DNA of 64,000 nt from Bacillus sp. EAC (GCF_002156875.1 NZ_NCSY01000006.1:124001-188000); one strand, 5' to 3'; shown: positions 27,009 to 37,980, numbered from the stretch's first letter. Program-made: numbers and translations. Notes: generated by a model not told the origin, from the sequence alone.

Positions 27009-27717
27009 TGATTCTCGGTTCCTCTAACTTATACCCTAATCCACGAATTGTTTTAATATAAATTGGTTTTTTTGAATCTTGTTCAATTTTTTCTCTTAAA
27101 TGACTGATATGGACATCGACGATTCGTGTATCACCTGCAAAATCGTAATTCCACACAGCACTTAATAGTTGATCTCTAGTTAATACTCTACCTTTATTTT
27201 TGGTTAAATAAAGTAAAAGTTCAAATTCCTTAGGAGTTAATTCTAACTGTACTCCTTGGAAATAAGCTTCATAATACTCAGGTAATATTTTTAATTCAGC
27301 AATAATTAACGTATCAGTGTCTTCACTAGATTGAACTGGAGTTTCGGTTATTTTACTTCTTCTTAAAATTGCTTTTACTCTTGCTACAACTTCTCTTGGG
27401 CTAAATGGTTTTGTCATATAATCATCCGCACCAAGTTCAAGTCCTAAAACTTTATCAAATTCATCATCTTTCGCCGTCACCATTAATATCGGGGTAGTAT
27501 TTCTTTGTAATCTTAATTCTTTACAAACTTCCATACCATCTTTTTTCGGTAGCATTAAATCTAAAACGATTAATTCTGGTTTTTCGTCAGTAGCTTTTTG
27601 CAGTGCTTCGTCTCCATCAGTAGCTGTAACTACTTGAAAACCAGCTTGTTCTAGGTTGAATTTAATTAAGGTTAAGATATGCTCTTCGTCGTCTACTACA
27701 AGAATTTTATTAGTCAT
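27001..27717 (-). CDS. phoP: Response regulator PhoP
   Basis: 238 aa, OmpR/PhoB family. Receiver domain with the phospho-acceptor D53 (VLDLMLPKKDG), acidic pair D9-D10 and Lys of MTKPFSPREV; C-terminal winged helix with ELTPKEFELLLYL and RIVDVHISHLREKIE...IRGLGYKLE. Partner of PhoR; controls phosphate uptake and wall polymer switching. The ribosome site GGAGGAG precedes the ATG. Confidence 0.95.
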   Translation of the reverse strand: MTNKILVVDDEEHILTLIKFNLEQAGFQVVTATDGDEALQKATDEKPELIVLDLMLPKKDGMEVCKELRLQRNTTPILMVTAKDDEFDKVLGLELGADDYMTKPFSPREVVARVKAILRRSKITETPVQSSEDTDTLIIAELKILPEYYEAYFQGVQLELTPKEFELLLYLTKNKGRVLTRDQLLSAVWNYDFAGDTRIVDVHISHLREKIEQDSKKPIYIKTIRGLGYKLEEPRINE

Positions 27718-28171
27718 AACTTGCTCCTCCAGGTTTTTTTAGAAAACCTTCATCCGAATTTATCTATTTATATTATTATCATACTAGAATTTCATTCAGC
27801 CGTAAAATATTCATAGTCTTCCAATAATTATAAAACTAATTCATTTGATAATTACAAATGCTGTTATTTAAGTAGGGTCTTAGTGGCTACCACTCCAGGT
27901 TGCCTGCTTTCCTTGGGTCGGGCTGTGAAGCTCTTCTGGGCATTCATGCCTGTGTGAGTTTCCCGCTACCACCAATATAGGAGTCATGTACCTTCTGTTC
28001 CATTCAACTTCTACTTTAATTGTTAGGATTAAAGATAAAAACTATTCGAGGGACTATTTATCGTAAAAAATTGTAATTTTGAATATGGTCCTAGTTTTCT
28101 TCCACTCCAATCGATTTCTTTATTAGGAAGTTTGATTATAACCATTCAGCATTCTTTTAGAAAAGAACCTA
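27718..28171. other. Gene-free region upstream of phoP
   Basis: No gene. It contains a decayed family II repeat (27878-28010) and, at 28099-28117, a short fragment resembling the repeat's left end (CTTCCACTCCAATCGATTT). A short hairpin stands directly before the phoP ribosome site (27732-27750). No Pho box was found. Confidence 0.5.
27878..28010 (-). repeat. Decayed palindromic repeat, family II copy b
   Basis: On the minus strand it begins TTGAATGGAACAGAAGGTAC and ATGACTCC, contains GCGGGAAAC and AGCCCGACCCAAGGAAAGCAGGCA, and ends CCTGGAGTGG. Same end signature and spacing as copy a at 9034. Confidence 0.6.
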
Positions 28172-28201
28172 AAAAAAAGAATGTCTATTGACATTCTTCT
28201 T
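28172..28201 (-). terminator. Terminator of the MaoC-like gene
   Basis: AAGAATGTC / GACATTCTT hairpin with T8 on the minus strand, touching the stop codon. Confidence 0.85.
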
Positions 28202-28670
28202 AAAAATTCTCGTATAATAAACTATTTGATTGATCTACAGTCGGTGGAATAACAGTAATATTCCCAGTAGCGATAGTTGTCTGTGACTTATTTAAAACGC
28301 TTACATTTAGTGATACTTCATTTTTTTTCGTGTTTATGTCAACGACTTCAAAATGAATTGAAATTGTTTCATTATGATGAATATGATGATCGAACTGGAT
28401 TTCTTTTTTCACAATATGGCTTCCAGGTCCTGGTAGATGTTTTGTTACCGCACTTGCCACTAATCCACTTATAATGATTCCAGGTACGATAGGTTTTTTA
28501 AACCTCGTTTGAGATGCATAATTATATTGAGTATATAAAGGATTTGTATCCCCAGTTAATGCGAGGTATAAATAAATATGTTGTTCATCAATATGTTCAG
28601 TTACGATTAATTTTTCACCAATTGATATGTCTTCGAGTTTACGTCCTATTTTAGCTTTTTTAGTTAACAT
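28200..28670 (-). CDS. MaoC-like hotdog-fold dehydratase
   Basis: 156 aa, single hotdog domain. The hydratase-2 motif is partly kept: YLALTGDTNPLYTQYNYASQTRFKKPIVPGIIISGLVASAV, with Asp and His/Tyr positions of the R-hydratase signature (D-x-N-P-x-H) changed to DTNPLY, so the usual catalytic His is Tyr here. Members act on enoyl-CoA or enoyl-ACP; the substrate cannot be assigned. It lies between phoP and mdh. Confidence 0.75.
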   Translation of the reverse strand: MLTKKAKIGRKLEDISIGEKLIVTEHIDEQHIYLYLALTGDTNPLYTQYNYASQTRFKKPIVPGIIISGLVASAVTKHLPGPGSHIVKKEIQFDHHIHHNETISIHFEVVDINTKKNEVSLNVSVLNKSQTTIATGNITVIPPTVDQSNSLLYENF

Positions 28671-28906
28671 ATTGAACCCCCTGTTTATCTTAATATTTTA
28701 AAAATTCGATAAACAACCTCAAATTTCCTTCTTAATCGTCAAATTTTATTAAAAAAGTTCTGGTAAATACTACTAAGTAGAAAACAGAGAAAATCTCTAC
28801 TATTTTAATAGTATGAACAATCAAGACAACTTCCTTTCAAAAGTGGCGTAGTTTCCCTTTCAATCAATATTTCTAAAAACAACAATATTATATAATAACG
28901 CGTAAA
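28671..28906. other. Non-coding region between MaoC-like gene and mdh terminator
   Basis: AT-rich. A palindrome TACTATT-AA-AATAGTA lies at about 28797-28812, upstream of the MaoC-like gene; it could be an operator, but I recognise no regulator. Otherwise nothing seen. Confidence 0.4.
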
Positions 28907-28945
28907 AAAAAGAAAAAGCCTTAAAAGGCTTTTTCTTTTTTTTTT
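28907..28945 (-). terminator. Terminator of citZ-icd-mdh
   Basis: AAGAAAAAGCCTT / AAGGCTTTTTCTT perfect hairpin with T-runs on both sides. Confidence 0.9.
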
Positions 28946-28977
28946 GGCTCAGCGTTTAAATTTCTCTAATAATCGTT

Positions 28978-29916
28978 TTAAGATAAAACGTTCATTACGT
29001 TTTTAACAGCTTCAACCGAACGATCTAAGGCTGCTTTTTCATCAGCAGTTAATTCTAATTCTATGATTTGCTCAATACCATTACCACCGATGATAGTAGG
29101 TACTCCTAAATAAATACCGTTATAACCATATTCGCCTTCTAAGAATGCGATAGTTGGTAATACACGACGTTGATCTTTAAGAATAGCTTCTACCATTTCT
29201 ACCAATGAAGCAGCTGGTGCATAGTATGCACTACCGTTCCCTAATAGATTTACGATTTCTCCGCCACCCTTACGAGTACGTTCCACGATTTCATCTAATC
29301 GATCTTTTGGAATTAAGTTTTCTAATGGTATTCCACCTGCATAAGAGAAACGTACTAATGGTACCATTTCGTCTCCATGCCCTCCTAGAACGAAACCAGA
29401 AATATCTTTTACAGATAAGTTTAATTCTTGAGCCACAAACGTTCTAAAACGTGCAGTGTCAAGAACACCTGATTGTCCGATTACACGGTGTTTAGGTAAA
29501 CCAGATTCTTTGTATACCGTATATGTCATTGCATCAACTGGGTTTGTTAATACAACAATTGTACAGTTTGGAGAGTGCTTTACGATTTCACGAGTAACTG
29601 CCTTCATTATGTTTGAGTTTGTTGATACTAAATCATCACGGCTCATACCAGGTTTACGAGCAATACCAGCAGTAATTACTACAACATCAGAGTTAGCTGT
29701 GTCAGCATAATCACTTGTACCAGTAATGTTTGCATCAAAACCTTGAACTGGACTAGCTTCAAGCATGTCTAAAGCTTTACCTTTAGTAGGGTTTTCTAAT
29801 TGTGGAATGTCGACTATTACTACATCCCCTAATTCTTTTTGAGCTAGCAAGAAAGCTGTTGTTGCACCAGTAAATCCAGCACCTACTACAGAAATTTTAC
29901 GTCTACTAATTGACAT
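28978..29916 (-). CDS. mdh: Malate dehydrogenase
   Basis: NAD-dependent, TCA cycle; 312 aa, LDH-like class. [15 protein letters not shown] (nucleotide loop), [30 protein letters not shown] (mobile loop with substrate Arg), catalytic His in [11 protein letters not shown], and TNPVDAMTY. The ATG at 29916 follows GGGGAGG; an extension to 29943 lies upstream of that site. Last gene of citZ-icd-mdh. Confidence 0.97.
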   Translation of the reverse strand: MSISRRKISVVGAGFTGATTAFLLAQKELGDVVIVDIPQLENPTKGKALDMLEASPVQGFDANITGTSDYADTANSDVVVITAGIARKPGMSRDDLVSTNSNIMKAVTREIVKHSPNCTIVVLTNPVDAMTYTVYKESGLPKHRVIGQSGVLDTARFRTFVAQELNLSVKDISGFVLGGHGDEMVPLVRFSYAGGIPLENLIPKDRLDEIVERTRKGGGEIVNLLGNGSAYYAPAASLVEMVEAILKDQRRVLPTIAFLEGEYGYNGIYLGVPTIIGGNGIEQIIELELTADEKAALDRSVEAVKNVMNVLS

Positions 29917-29948
29917 ATTAAATTCCTCCCCTTTAATTGACACCTTTA

Positions 29949-31229
29949 TTATACTAGAACTGACTCCATATTAGAAATTAATTCGTTAGCAAATTCAGAG
30001 CATTTTACTTCTCTAGCGCCATCCATTAAACGAGCAAAATCGTAAGTTACAACTTTTGATTCAATTGTTTTTTCCATTGAATTTAAAATCATAGAAGCAG
30101 CTTCATTCCATCCCATATGCTCAAGCATTAATACACCTGATAAAATAACTGATGATGGATTAACTTTGTCAAGTCCAGCATATTTAGGTGCTGTACCATG
30201 AGTTGCTTCAAAAATTGCATGTCCAGTTTCGTAGTTGATATTTGCTCCTGGAGCGATACCGATACCACCAACTTGTGCTGCAAGTGCATCTGAAATGTAA
30301 TCTCCATTTAAGTTCATTGTAGCTACTACATCAAACTCACGTGGTCTTGTTAAGATTTGTTGTAAGAAGATATCAGCAATGCTATCTTTTACTAAGATTT
30401 TTCCAGCTTTTTCAGCATCTTCCATTGCTTTATTTGCAGCATCTTTACCGCTAGTTTCTACGATGCGATCATATTCAGCCCATGTAAATACTTTATCACC
30501 GAATTCTTGTTCAGCAACTTCATAACCCCAGTTTTTAAATGCGCCTTCAGTAAATTTCATGATGTTACCTTTGTGTACTAAAGTTAAAGACTTACGGTTT
30601 TCTTGAATTGCATAATTGATAGCAGCACGCACAAGACGTTTTGTACCTTCTTCAGAAATTGGTTTGATTCCGATACCTGAAGTTTCAGGGAAACGAATTT
30701 TATTAACTCCCATTTCTTTTTGTAAGAATTCTAATACTTTTTGTGCTGCTTCAGAACCTTTTTCATATTCAATACCAGCATAAATATCTTCTGTATTTTC
30801 ACGGAAAATTACCATATCAGTATCTTCAGGACGTTTAACCGGAGAAGGTACTCCTTCAAAGTAACGTACTGGACGTAAACATACAAATAGGTCTAATTCT
30901 TGACGAAGGGCAACGTTTAATGAACGAATTCCTCCACCAACTGGTGTCGTTAATGGACCTTTAATTGCGATCATATATTCGTCAATAACGTTTAATGTTT
31001 CTTGTGGAAGCCATTCACCAGTTACGTTGAATGCCTTTTCTCCAGCAAGTACTTCTTTCCATTCGATTTTACGAGTTCCATTATATGCTTTTTCAACAGC
31101 TGCATCTAATACGCGTGAAGATGCTGCCCAAATATCTGGGCCTGTCCCGTCTCCTTCAATAAAAGGAATGATTGGATTGTTTGGAACGTTTAACTCGCCA
31201 TTTACTAAAGTAATTTTTTCAGCTTGCAT
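29949..31229 (-). CDS. icd: Isocitrate dehydrogenase (NADP)
   Basis: 426 aa; converts isocitrate to 2-oxoglutarate. [39 protein letters not shown] (substrate arginines and the phosphorylatable Ser in this family), [39 protein letters not shown] and [18 protein letters not shown]. The ATG follows AAGGGGGAGCAACC. It lies between citZ and mdh, separated from citZ by a stable hairpin. Confidence 0.97.
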   Translation of the reverse strand: MQAEKITLVNGELNVPNNPIIPFIEGDGTGPDIWAASSRVLDAAVEKAYNGTRKIEWKEVLAGEKAFNVTGEWLPQETLNVIDEYMIAIKGPLTTPVGGGIRSLNVALRQELDLFVCLRPVRYFEGVPSPVKRPEDTDMVIFRENTEDIYAGIEYEKGSEAAQKVLEFLQKEMGVNKIRFPETSGIGIKPISEEGTKRLVRAAINYAIQENRKSLTLVHKGNIMKFTEGAFKNWGYEVAEQEFGDKVFTWAEYDRIVETSGKDAANKAMEDAEKAGKILVKDSIADIFLQQILTRPREFDVVATMNLNGDYISDALAAQVGGIGIAPGANINYETGHAIFEATHGTAPKYAGLDKVNPSSVILSGVLMLEHMGWNEAASMILNSMEKTIESKVVTYDFARLMDGAREVKCSEFANELISNMESVLV

Positions 31230-31268
31230 GGTTGCTCCCCCTTGTATAAATGTTTAATTACATACTTA

Positions 31269-31294
31269 TGAGAGGAAGATTTCTCTTCCTCTCT
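31269..31294 (-). other. GAAA-capped hairpin in the citZ-icd intercistronic region
   Basis: Perfect 10-bp stem GAGAGGAAGA / TCTTCCTCTC with a GAAA tetraloop on the mRNA. No T-run on the minus strand, so probably not a simple terminator; a processing or stability element is possible. Confidence 0.6.
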
Positions 31295-31350
31295 TTACTA
31301 TATCATTATTATTCTAACATTAAATACTATTTTAAGTATTCAATATCTTC

Positions 31351-32469
31351 TTATACTCTCTCTTCAATTGGAATATAAGCGTTTTTATCTGGTCCAACAT
31401 AATCAGCACGAGGGCGGATAATACGGTTGTTATCATATTGCTCTAAAATATGAGCTGCCCATCCAGACATACGACTTATCGCAAAAATCGGAGTAAATAA
31501 GTCATGTTCAATTCCTAAGCTGTGGTATACAGACGCTGAATAGAAATCAACGTTAGGTGGAATATTCTTTTGAGTGGTAACAATCTCTTCAATTTTTTCA
31601 GACATTTCATACCATTTTGACTCGCCAGTAATATCTCCTAATTGACGTGACATTTCTTTAAGATGTTTCGCACGAGGATCTCCACCACGATATACGCGAT
31701 GACCAAATCCCATGATTTTAGCTTTTGCATCCATTTTTTCTTGGATGAAAGTTTCTACATTTTCAATGCTACCGATTTCAGCTAACATTTTCATAACGCT
31801 TTCATTTGCACCACCGTGTAATGGGCCTTTTAAAGCACCAATTGCAGCTGTAATACCTGAGTAAATATCAGATAATGTTGCTACACATACACGTGCTGTA
31901 AAAGTTGATGCATTTAATTCATGATCAGCATGTAAAACTAATGCTTTATTAATTGCTTCTTCAGCAATTTCATTTGGCTCATCACCAGTTAACATGTACA
32001 AGAAATTTGCAGCGAATGAAATATCTTTACGAGGAGCAACTGGCTCAAGCCCGCGACGGATTCGAGAAAACGCTGCCACAAATGTCGATACTTTTGCTTG
32101 AAGTTGGATTGCCTTTAGATAATTAGAGTCAGAATCCATTGCCTCTGCTTGTTCATCATACATAGCTAGCATAGAAATAACTGTACGTAATACCGTCATA
32201 GGATGTACATTTTTTAAGTTTGTTGTTTTTAAGAAAGTAATAACTTCTTCTGGTAAAACTGCATTATCAGCTAATTGAGCTGAGAACTCATTAAGTTGAA
32301 CTTTAGTTGGTAACTTACGATGCCAAAGTAAGTAAACTACTTCTTCGAAACTCGCAAATTCTGCTAATTCATCAATTCCGATACCAACATACGTTAATGT
32401 ATCATCAATAATAGAACTTATAGAAGTTGTAGCAGCTACAACGCCTTCTAAACCACTTTTAACTGTCAT
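31351..32469 (-). CDS. citZ: Citrate synthase
   Basis: 372 aa; condenses oxaloacetate and acetyl-CoA. Catalytic motifs: LKGPLHGGANESVMKML (His), GFGHRVYRGGDPRAKHLKEM (His), and NVDFYSASVYHSLGI (Asp). The ATG follows AAAGGGGAGAGGGGAAT. It heads citZ-icd-mdh with a long structured leader. Confidence 0.97.
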   Translation of the reverse strand: MTVKSGLEGVVAATTSISSIIDDTLTYVGIGIDELAEFASFEEVVYLLWHRKLPTKVQLNEFSAQLADNAVLPEEVITFLKTTNLKNVHPMTVLRTVISMLAMYDEQAEAMDSDSNYLKAIQLQAKVSTFVAAFSRIRRGLEPVAPRKDISFAANFLYMLTGDEPNEIAEEAINKALVLHADHELNASTFTARVCVATLSDIYSGITAAIGALKGPLHGGANESVMKMLAEIGSIENVETFIQEKMDAKAKIMGFGHRVYRGGDPRAKHLKEMSRQLGDITGESKWYEMSEKIEEIVTTQKNIPPNVDFYSASVYHSLGIEHDLFTPIFAISRMSGWAAHILEQYDNNRIIRPRADYVGPDKNAYIPIEERV

Positions 32470-32505
32470 ATTCCCCTCTCCCCTTTACGTAAAAAAATTT
32501 CTTTT

Positions 32506-32557
32506 AGTGTTTTACTTACATATACTGGTATAACACTTCCCCTTACCATGTATATGT
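32506..32557 (-). promoter_or_regulatory. citZ leader hairpin with possible pseudoknot
   Basis: ACATATAC (32518-32525) pairs with GTATATGT (32550-32557) and TGGTA (32526-32530) with TACCA (32544-32548): 13 bp with one bulged base. AACACT (32532-32537) in the loop is complementary to AGTGTT (32506-32511), which lies outside the stem, allowing an H-type pseudoknot. In B. subtilis aconitase is reported to bind the citZ leader and CcpC to bind its promoter; which applies here is open. Confidence 0.55.
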
Positions 32558-32580
32558 AGAAAGGAACCCTACTATCTGTT

Positions 32581-32609
32581 ATTATAAACAATAATCTGAC
32601 TTTTGTGAA
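32581..32609 (-). promoter_or_regulatory. SigA-type promoter of citZ
   Basis: TTCACA (32609-32604), 17-base spacer, TATAAT (32586-32581) on the minus strand, giving a leader of about 105 bases. Confidence 0.7.
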
Positions 32610-32644
32610 TGAAAACAATTTACTAAAATATAATTATTGTGAAA

Positions 32645-33103
32645 CTACTTAATAAATTCTACAATCCAAATGAATAGATATGCGATTCCGGCCCCAATAA
32701 GTGGACCTACTGCAACACCTTTAAAAAGCGCAACCGATAAAACAGTACCAAGTACTAAGGCAGCTGTTATTTGAGGACTCGTTGCTAATAATTGAACCCC
32801 TCCCTTTGCAAGAAGTGCTACTGCAATACCTGATAATAATGCGATCCAGGCTACAGGTGTTTTCAATGCATCTAATAAGTGTTTAAACCCAATCTCACCT
32901 GTTGCGATTGGAACTAATACGGCAATAGTTATAATCGTTACACCTAAATTAATCCCCTTAGACTGTAAATATGGAAATACTCTATCTCCAATAGGAGTAT
33001 ATTTAAGGAGTAACAATACTATAATTGAAATAATTAGTGAATTATTTTTAGCTATAACTCCAATTAATAATAAAATTATTAGAAAGATTGCCGATTCACT
33101 CAT
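32645..33103 (-). CDS. ytwI: DUF441 membrane protein (YtwI)
   Basis: 152 aa, four or five hydrophobic helices; the LLLLKYTPIGDRVFPYLQSKGINLGVTIITIAVLVPIATG stretch is characteristic of the UPF0756/DUF441 family. No known function. The ATG at 33103 follows AGAGGAAAGATAATT. It lies between citZ and ytvI, as in B. subtilis. Confidence 0.8.
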   Translation of the reverse strand: MSESAIFLIILLLIGVIAKNNSLIISIIVLLLLKYTPIGDRVFPYLQSKGINLGVTIITIAVLVPIATGEIGFKHLLDALKTPVAWIALLSGIAVALLAKGGVQLLATSPQITAALVLGTVLSVALFKGVAVGPLIGAGIAYLFIWIVEFIK

Positions 33104-33235
33104 AATTATCTTTCCTCTCATTGTATAATTTATTAATAAATACTATCAAACTTTACTATTATAAAAAAATAATTCTTGATAAAATAGAATAGACAAGCCA
33201 ATAGCCAATTTCTCAATTGAAAGGGGTGACGAATT

Positions 33236-34348
33236 TTGAGTAGAAGTTTAGTTTACCAACTCATTCGTTTCTTATTTGTAACTGTTTGTATTGTTGTAGG
33301 ACTTTACTTAGCATTATTCGTTTCAAAACTTACATATCCATTTATAATCGCATTTATTATTGCATTTCTTTTAAATCCACTTGTGAACTTATTAAATGAG
33401 AAAGCAAAGATTCCAAGGGGAATATCAGTATTTATCTCAATCATTTTATTGTTATCAGTTGTAGCAGGATTATTTACATTGCTAATTACAGAGATTATTT
33501 CGGGTACCACGTATTTAATACAAGTTGTGCCTGATAATTTTGAGCGTATTGTTTATTTTGTTGAAAATATCGTCACTGATAAAATCATTCCTTTATATGA
33601 CGTAGTCATGAATGAATACAGTCAATTGGGTGCTGGTCAACAGGAAACGATTCGTACGAATATCCAATCAATTGGTGATTCCGTTATTAATATGGGAAAA
33701 GGTGCTTTAAATGGCATCATTAATGGTATCAAATTAATCATCGCAATACTTCCAAATACAGCTACATTAATCTTTGTATCCTTGTTAGCAACTTTCTTTA
33801 TTAGTAAAGATTGGTATAAGATCAAAAATTTATTCGCAATTTACACACCGAACCGACTTCAGCACTATAGTAAAACGATCTTTACAGATTTACGAAAAGC
33901 TTTATTTGGATTTATAAAAGCTCATATTACTCTTATTTCTATGACAACAGTACTTGTATTAATCGGGTTATTAATTCTAAGAGTTCCATTTGCAATTACG
34001 ATTGCTATTTTAATTGGACTAATTGATTTACTCCCATACTTGGGAACAGGATTAATATTTGTTCCATGGATACTTTACACTTTCCTAACTAATGATTATT
34101 CATTAACGATTGGTCTCGCAATCTTATATGGTGTTGTAATTATTCAGCGTCAACTTGCTGAGCCGAAAGTACTTTCGTCAAATATTGGACTACATCCACT
34201 TCCTACTTTAATTTCCTTATTTATAGGATTTAAGTTTTTTGGATTATTAGGTTTAATAATTGGCCCAGTGACTTTGGTTATTTTATCTACATTATACCGA
34301 GCAAAAGTATTTCATGAACTATGGATATATATAAAAGGTACTAAATAA
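33236..34348 (+). CDS. ytvI: Sporulation integral membrane protein YtvI (AI-2E transporter family)
   Basis: 370 aa, AI-2E/PerM superfamily membrane protein, seven or eight helices in the arrangement 2+1+5, with a soluble stretch (about 80-145) after the third helix. GLIDLLPYLGTGLIFVPW and the C-terminal GLHPLPTLISLFIGFKFFGLLGLIIGPV are family motifs. TTG start at 33236, after GAAAGGGGTGACGAATT. In B. subtilis the gene is expressed in sporulation; transported substrate unknown. Confidence 0.88.
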   Translation: MSRSLVYQLIRFLFVTVCIVVGLYLALFVSKLTYPFIIAFIIAFLLNPLVNLLNEKAKIPRGISVFISIILLLSVVAGLFTLLITEIISGTTYLIQVVPDNFERIVYFVENIVTDKIIPLYDVVMNEYSQLGAGQQETIRTNIQSIGDSVINMGKGALNGIINGIKLIIAILPNTATLIFVSLLATFFISKDWYKIKNLFAIYTPNRLQHYSKTIFTDLRKALFGFIKAHITLISMTTVLVLIGLLILRVPFAITIAILIGLIDLLPYLGTGLIFVPWILYTFLTNDYSLTIGLAILYGVVIIQRQLAEPKVLSSNIGLHPLPTLISLFIGFKFFGLLGLIIGPVTLVILSTLYRAKVFHELWIYIKGTK

Positions 34349-34349
34349 A

Positions 34350-34389
34350 AAAAACGTGAAAACAATTTTGTTTTCACGTTTTTTTATTT
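34350..34389 (+). terminator. Terminator of ytvI
   Basis: AAAAAACGTGAAAACA / TGTTTTCACGTTTTTT hairpin, bidirectional. Confidence 0.92.
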
Positions 34390-34427
34390 TATGACTCTGT
34401 TAATCTACATTGGTTAATCCTCAGAGG

Positions 34428-34823
34428 TTATTTTTTAATATAACCTGTCCAAACAATGTTTCCTTTTAGTTTCTTCATTAAGACATAGAGAATTTGTTGA
34501 ACTAATTTTAATCGTATAGGTTTTATTAATAAAATAATCGCACATATGTCAGTTATTGGACCTGGAATAGCTAATAAAAGGCCAATTAAAAAGAAAGACA
34601 GACCTTCAACCATTAATAAGTCTGGCGTTTTACCAGCTCGAAGTTGCTCTCCAGCCTGTTGTTTAACAGTAACCCAAACATTTTTCATAATATACACGCC
34701 AATTAATACCGTTCCAATTAACCATAAAAAGATTGATAAAGAGCCTATCAACTTACCAAGAAGGATCAAGCAAATAAAATCAATAACAGGAATTAACAAT
34801 AGCCAACCTAGAATCTTTTTCAG
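34428..34823 (-). CDS. fxsA: FxsA family membrane protein
   Basis: 131 aa. FxsA/UPF0716 family: short N-terminal helix pair (GWLLLIPVIDFICLILLGKLIGSLSIFLWLI), the RAGKTPDLLMVEGLSFFLIGLLLAIPGPITD signature and a basic tail. In E. coli FxsA relieves phage T7 exclusion by F; its role in Bacillus is unknown. No ATG, GTG or TTG stands in a normal position after the clear ribosome site GAGGTG; a CTG at 34823, six bases on, is the most plausible start. The in-frame TTG at 34853 precedes that site and lacks its own. Confidence 0.7.
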   Translation of the reverse strand: MKKILGWLLLIPVIDFICLILLGKLIGSLSIFLWLIGTVLIGVYIMKNVWVTVKQQAGEQLRAGKTPDLLMVEGLSFFLIGLLLAIPGPITDICAIILLIKPIRLKLVQQILYVLMKKLKGNIVWTGYIKK

Positions 34824-34853
34824 GAAGCTCACCTCATAATGATTAATTTTCAA

Positions 34854-34891
34854 AAATAAAGAGAAGGAATTTTCATCCCTTCTCTTTATTA
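34854..34891 (-). terminator. Terminator of pyk
   Basis: AAAGAGAAGG / CCTTCTCTTT hairpin directly after pyk, symmetrical A/T flanks. Confidence 0.85.
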
Positions 34892-34895
34892 TATA

Positions 34896-36650
34896 TTATA
34901 AAATGCTCTTATGTCCTGTACTAACTATTCCTCGTGATGCATCTACAGTAACTGCTTGACCATTAACAAGAATATCAGTTGCATTTTCAACTCCAACGAT
35001 TACAGGGATACCTAAACTAACACCAACTACTGCTGCATGACTAGTTAATCCACCTTCTTCTGTAATAATTGCTGCTGCTTTTTCAATTGCAGGCATCATA
35101 TCTCTATCTGTGCAATTAGTTACTAAAATACTTCCATTTGTAACTTTTGAAACTGCTTCTTCACCAGTTCTTGCAACAACTACTTTACCTGCCGCTGTTT
35201 TACGACCAATTCCTTGACCTTGAGCTATTACATCTCCAACTACATGAATTTTCATCATATTCGTCATACCTGTTTCACCAACTGGTAATCCAGCAGTAAT
35301 GATAACAGTATCACCATTAGATACAAATTTTGCATCCTGAGCTGCGTCCATTGCATGTTGTAACATTTCATCAGTAGAGTTCGCTTTTGCTCTATATTGA
35401 GTTTGAACACCCCAAACTAATGTTAAACGACGACAAATGCGAATATCAGAGGTAATTGCTAATATCGGCGCCTTTGGACGATATTTAGAAATCATTTTTG
35501 CAGTATGTCCACTTTCAGTAGGAGCGATAATAGCAGCTACTGATAAGTTTAATGCTGTTGCTGCAACTGATTGACCGATTGCATCTGTAATAGTTGCCTT
35601 GTTTTCTTTTTGGCGTTTCTTGAATAATTCTTCATATTGTAAGCTTTTTTCAATACGAAGAGCGATTGAATTCATCATTGACACTGATTCAACTGGATAT
35701 GTACCAGCAGCTGTTTCACCAGATAACATAATTGCATCAGTACCATCAAGAATTGCATTTGCAACGTCACTTGCTTCAGCACGTGTTGGACGTGGATTAC
35801 GTTGCATTGAATCTAACATTTGAGTTGCAGTAATAACTGGCTTACCTAAAATGTTACATTTTTTAATTAATGATTTTTGTACTAATGGTACCTCTTCAGG
35901 CGGGATTTCTACACCCATATCTCCACGAGCTACCATTAAACCATCTGAAACTTCAAGAATTTCGTCGATGTTATCGATTCCTTCTTGATTCTCAATTTTT
36001 GTAATGATTTGGATATATTCTGCCTTATGTTTACCTAAAAGTTCGCGAATTTCTAATACATCTGTAGCTTTACGTACAAAAGATGCAGCGATAAAGTCGA
36101 TTCCTTGTTCTATACCAAATTCGATATCACTTACATCTTTCTCAGTAATACCAGGTAAATTTACACGTACATTTGGAACGTTAACACCTTTTTTATTTTT
36201 TACTAATCCACTATTTAAAACTTTAGTGCGAATATCTTTTCCTTCAATACCGATAACTTCTAAACCAATTAAGCCATCATCAATTAAGATTCTAGATCCT
36301 ACATGTACATCATCAATTAACCCTTCGTAAGATACAGCAAATTTTTCTGCAGTACCCATAACAGGTTCAGTTGTGATAATTACTTCGTTTCCAGTTTTTA
36401 ATTCAGCTTGGCCACCTTCAAAATCTAACGTACGAATTTCAGGGCCTTTCGTATCTAAAAGTATTGCTACTGTTTTTCCAGTTTTTTCTGACGCTTCACG
36501 AATACTTTTTATTCTTCCAGCATGTTCTTCATGAGATCCATGAGAGAAGTTTAGACGAGCTACATTCATTCCAGCATCTATTAACTGTACTAATTTTTCT
36601 ACCGATTCACTGGCAGGACCAATCGTACAAACTATTTTTGTTTTGCGCAT
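34896..36650 (-). CDS. pyk: Pyruvate kinase with C-terminal PEP-utiliser domain
   Basis: 584 aa; last glycolytic step, PEP plus ADP to pyruvate plus ATP. Barrel with [40 protein letters not shown] and [11 protein letters not shown]. The extra C-terminal domain (about 475-584, [33 protein letters not shown]) is the phosphohistidine-like domain seen in Bacillaceae enzymes, with the TSHAAVVG His. The ATG follows GGAGGTAAAAAA. It is downstream of pfkA, with a hairpin and a possible cre in between. Confidence 0.97.
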   Translation of the reverse strand: MRKTKIVCTIGPASESVEKLVQLIDAGMNVARLNFSHGSHEEHAGRIKSIREASEKTGKTVAILLDTKGPEIRTLDFEGGQAELKTGNEVIITTEPVMGTAEKFAVSYEGLIDDVHVGSRILIDDGLIGLEVIGIEGKDIRTKVLNSGLVKNKKGVNVPNVRVNLPGITEKDVSDIEFGIEQGIDFIAASFVRKATDVLEIRELLGKHKAEYIQIITKIENQEGIDNIDEILEVSDGLMVARGDMGVEIPPEEVPLVQKSLIKKCNILGKPVITATQMLDSMQRNPRPTRAEASDVANAILDGTDAIMLSGETAAGTYPVESVSMMNSIALRIEKSLQYEELFKKRQKENKATITDAIGQSVAATALNLSVAAIIAPTESGHTAKMISKYRPKAPILAITSDIRICRRLTLVWGVQTQYRAKANSTDEMLQHAMDAAQDAKFVSNGDTVIITAGLPVGETGMTNMMKIHVVGDVIAQGQGIGRKTAAGKVVVARTGEEAVSKVTNGSILVTNCTDRDMMPAIEKAAAIITEEGGLTSHAAVVGVSLGIPVIVGVENATDILVNGQAVTVDASRGIVSTGHKSIL

Positions 36651-36738
36651 TTTTTTACCTCCAAGTAATTTAAAAAGAAACTAAAATCTTTCTTAAAATC
36701 TATTTTCAATACTACATTAAAAAAATTAAAATTCGAAG

Positions 36739-36752
36739 TGAAAACGATTGCT
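36739..36752 (-). promoter_or_regulatory. Possible cre (CcpA) site between pfkA and pyk
   Basis: AGCAATCGTTTTCA on the minus strand matches 12 of 14 positions of TGWAANCGNTNWCA, including the central CG. Only an inspection match. Confidence 0.35.
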
Positions 36753-36754
36753 CA

Positions 36755-37736
<982 letters not shown>

Positions 37737-37927
37737 TCACCTCTAAGATTTTCCATTAATACATTTATTTATTTAAATAAAGTAACATGTTATACATTTT
37801 TAAACAATAGCTATTATGTGAACTTTTTCATAAACTTAGGTAAAGGTATCCATCACTTTTTTATACAAGACGATTTACTACACAGATTTACGGTTATTTT
37901 TTACTAATATTCTAAAATAATACAAAA

Positions 37928-37966
37928 AAAGAGCATGCTCACATAATTGTTTCACACACTCTCGAA
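37928..37966 (-). terminator. Terminator of accDA
   Basis: Minus-strand stem AGAGTGTGT / GCATGCTCT (with G-U pairs) followed by T7, just past accA. Confidence 0.65.
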
Positions 37967-37980
37967 GTTAAATCAAAATA

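Noticed and set aside
28099-28117. Short match to the left end of the family II repeat
   Set aside because: Nineteen bases only; no accompanying stem.
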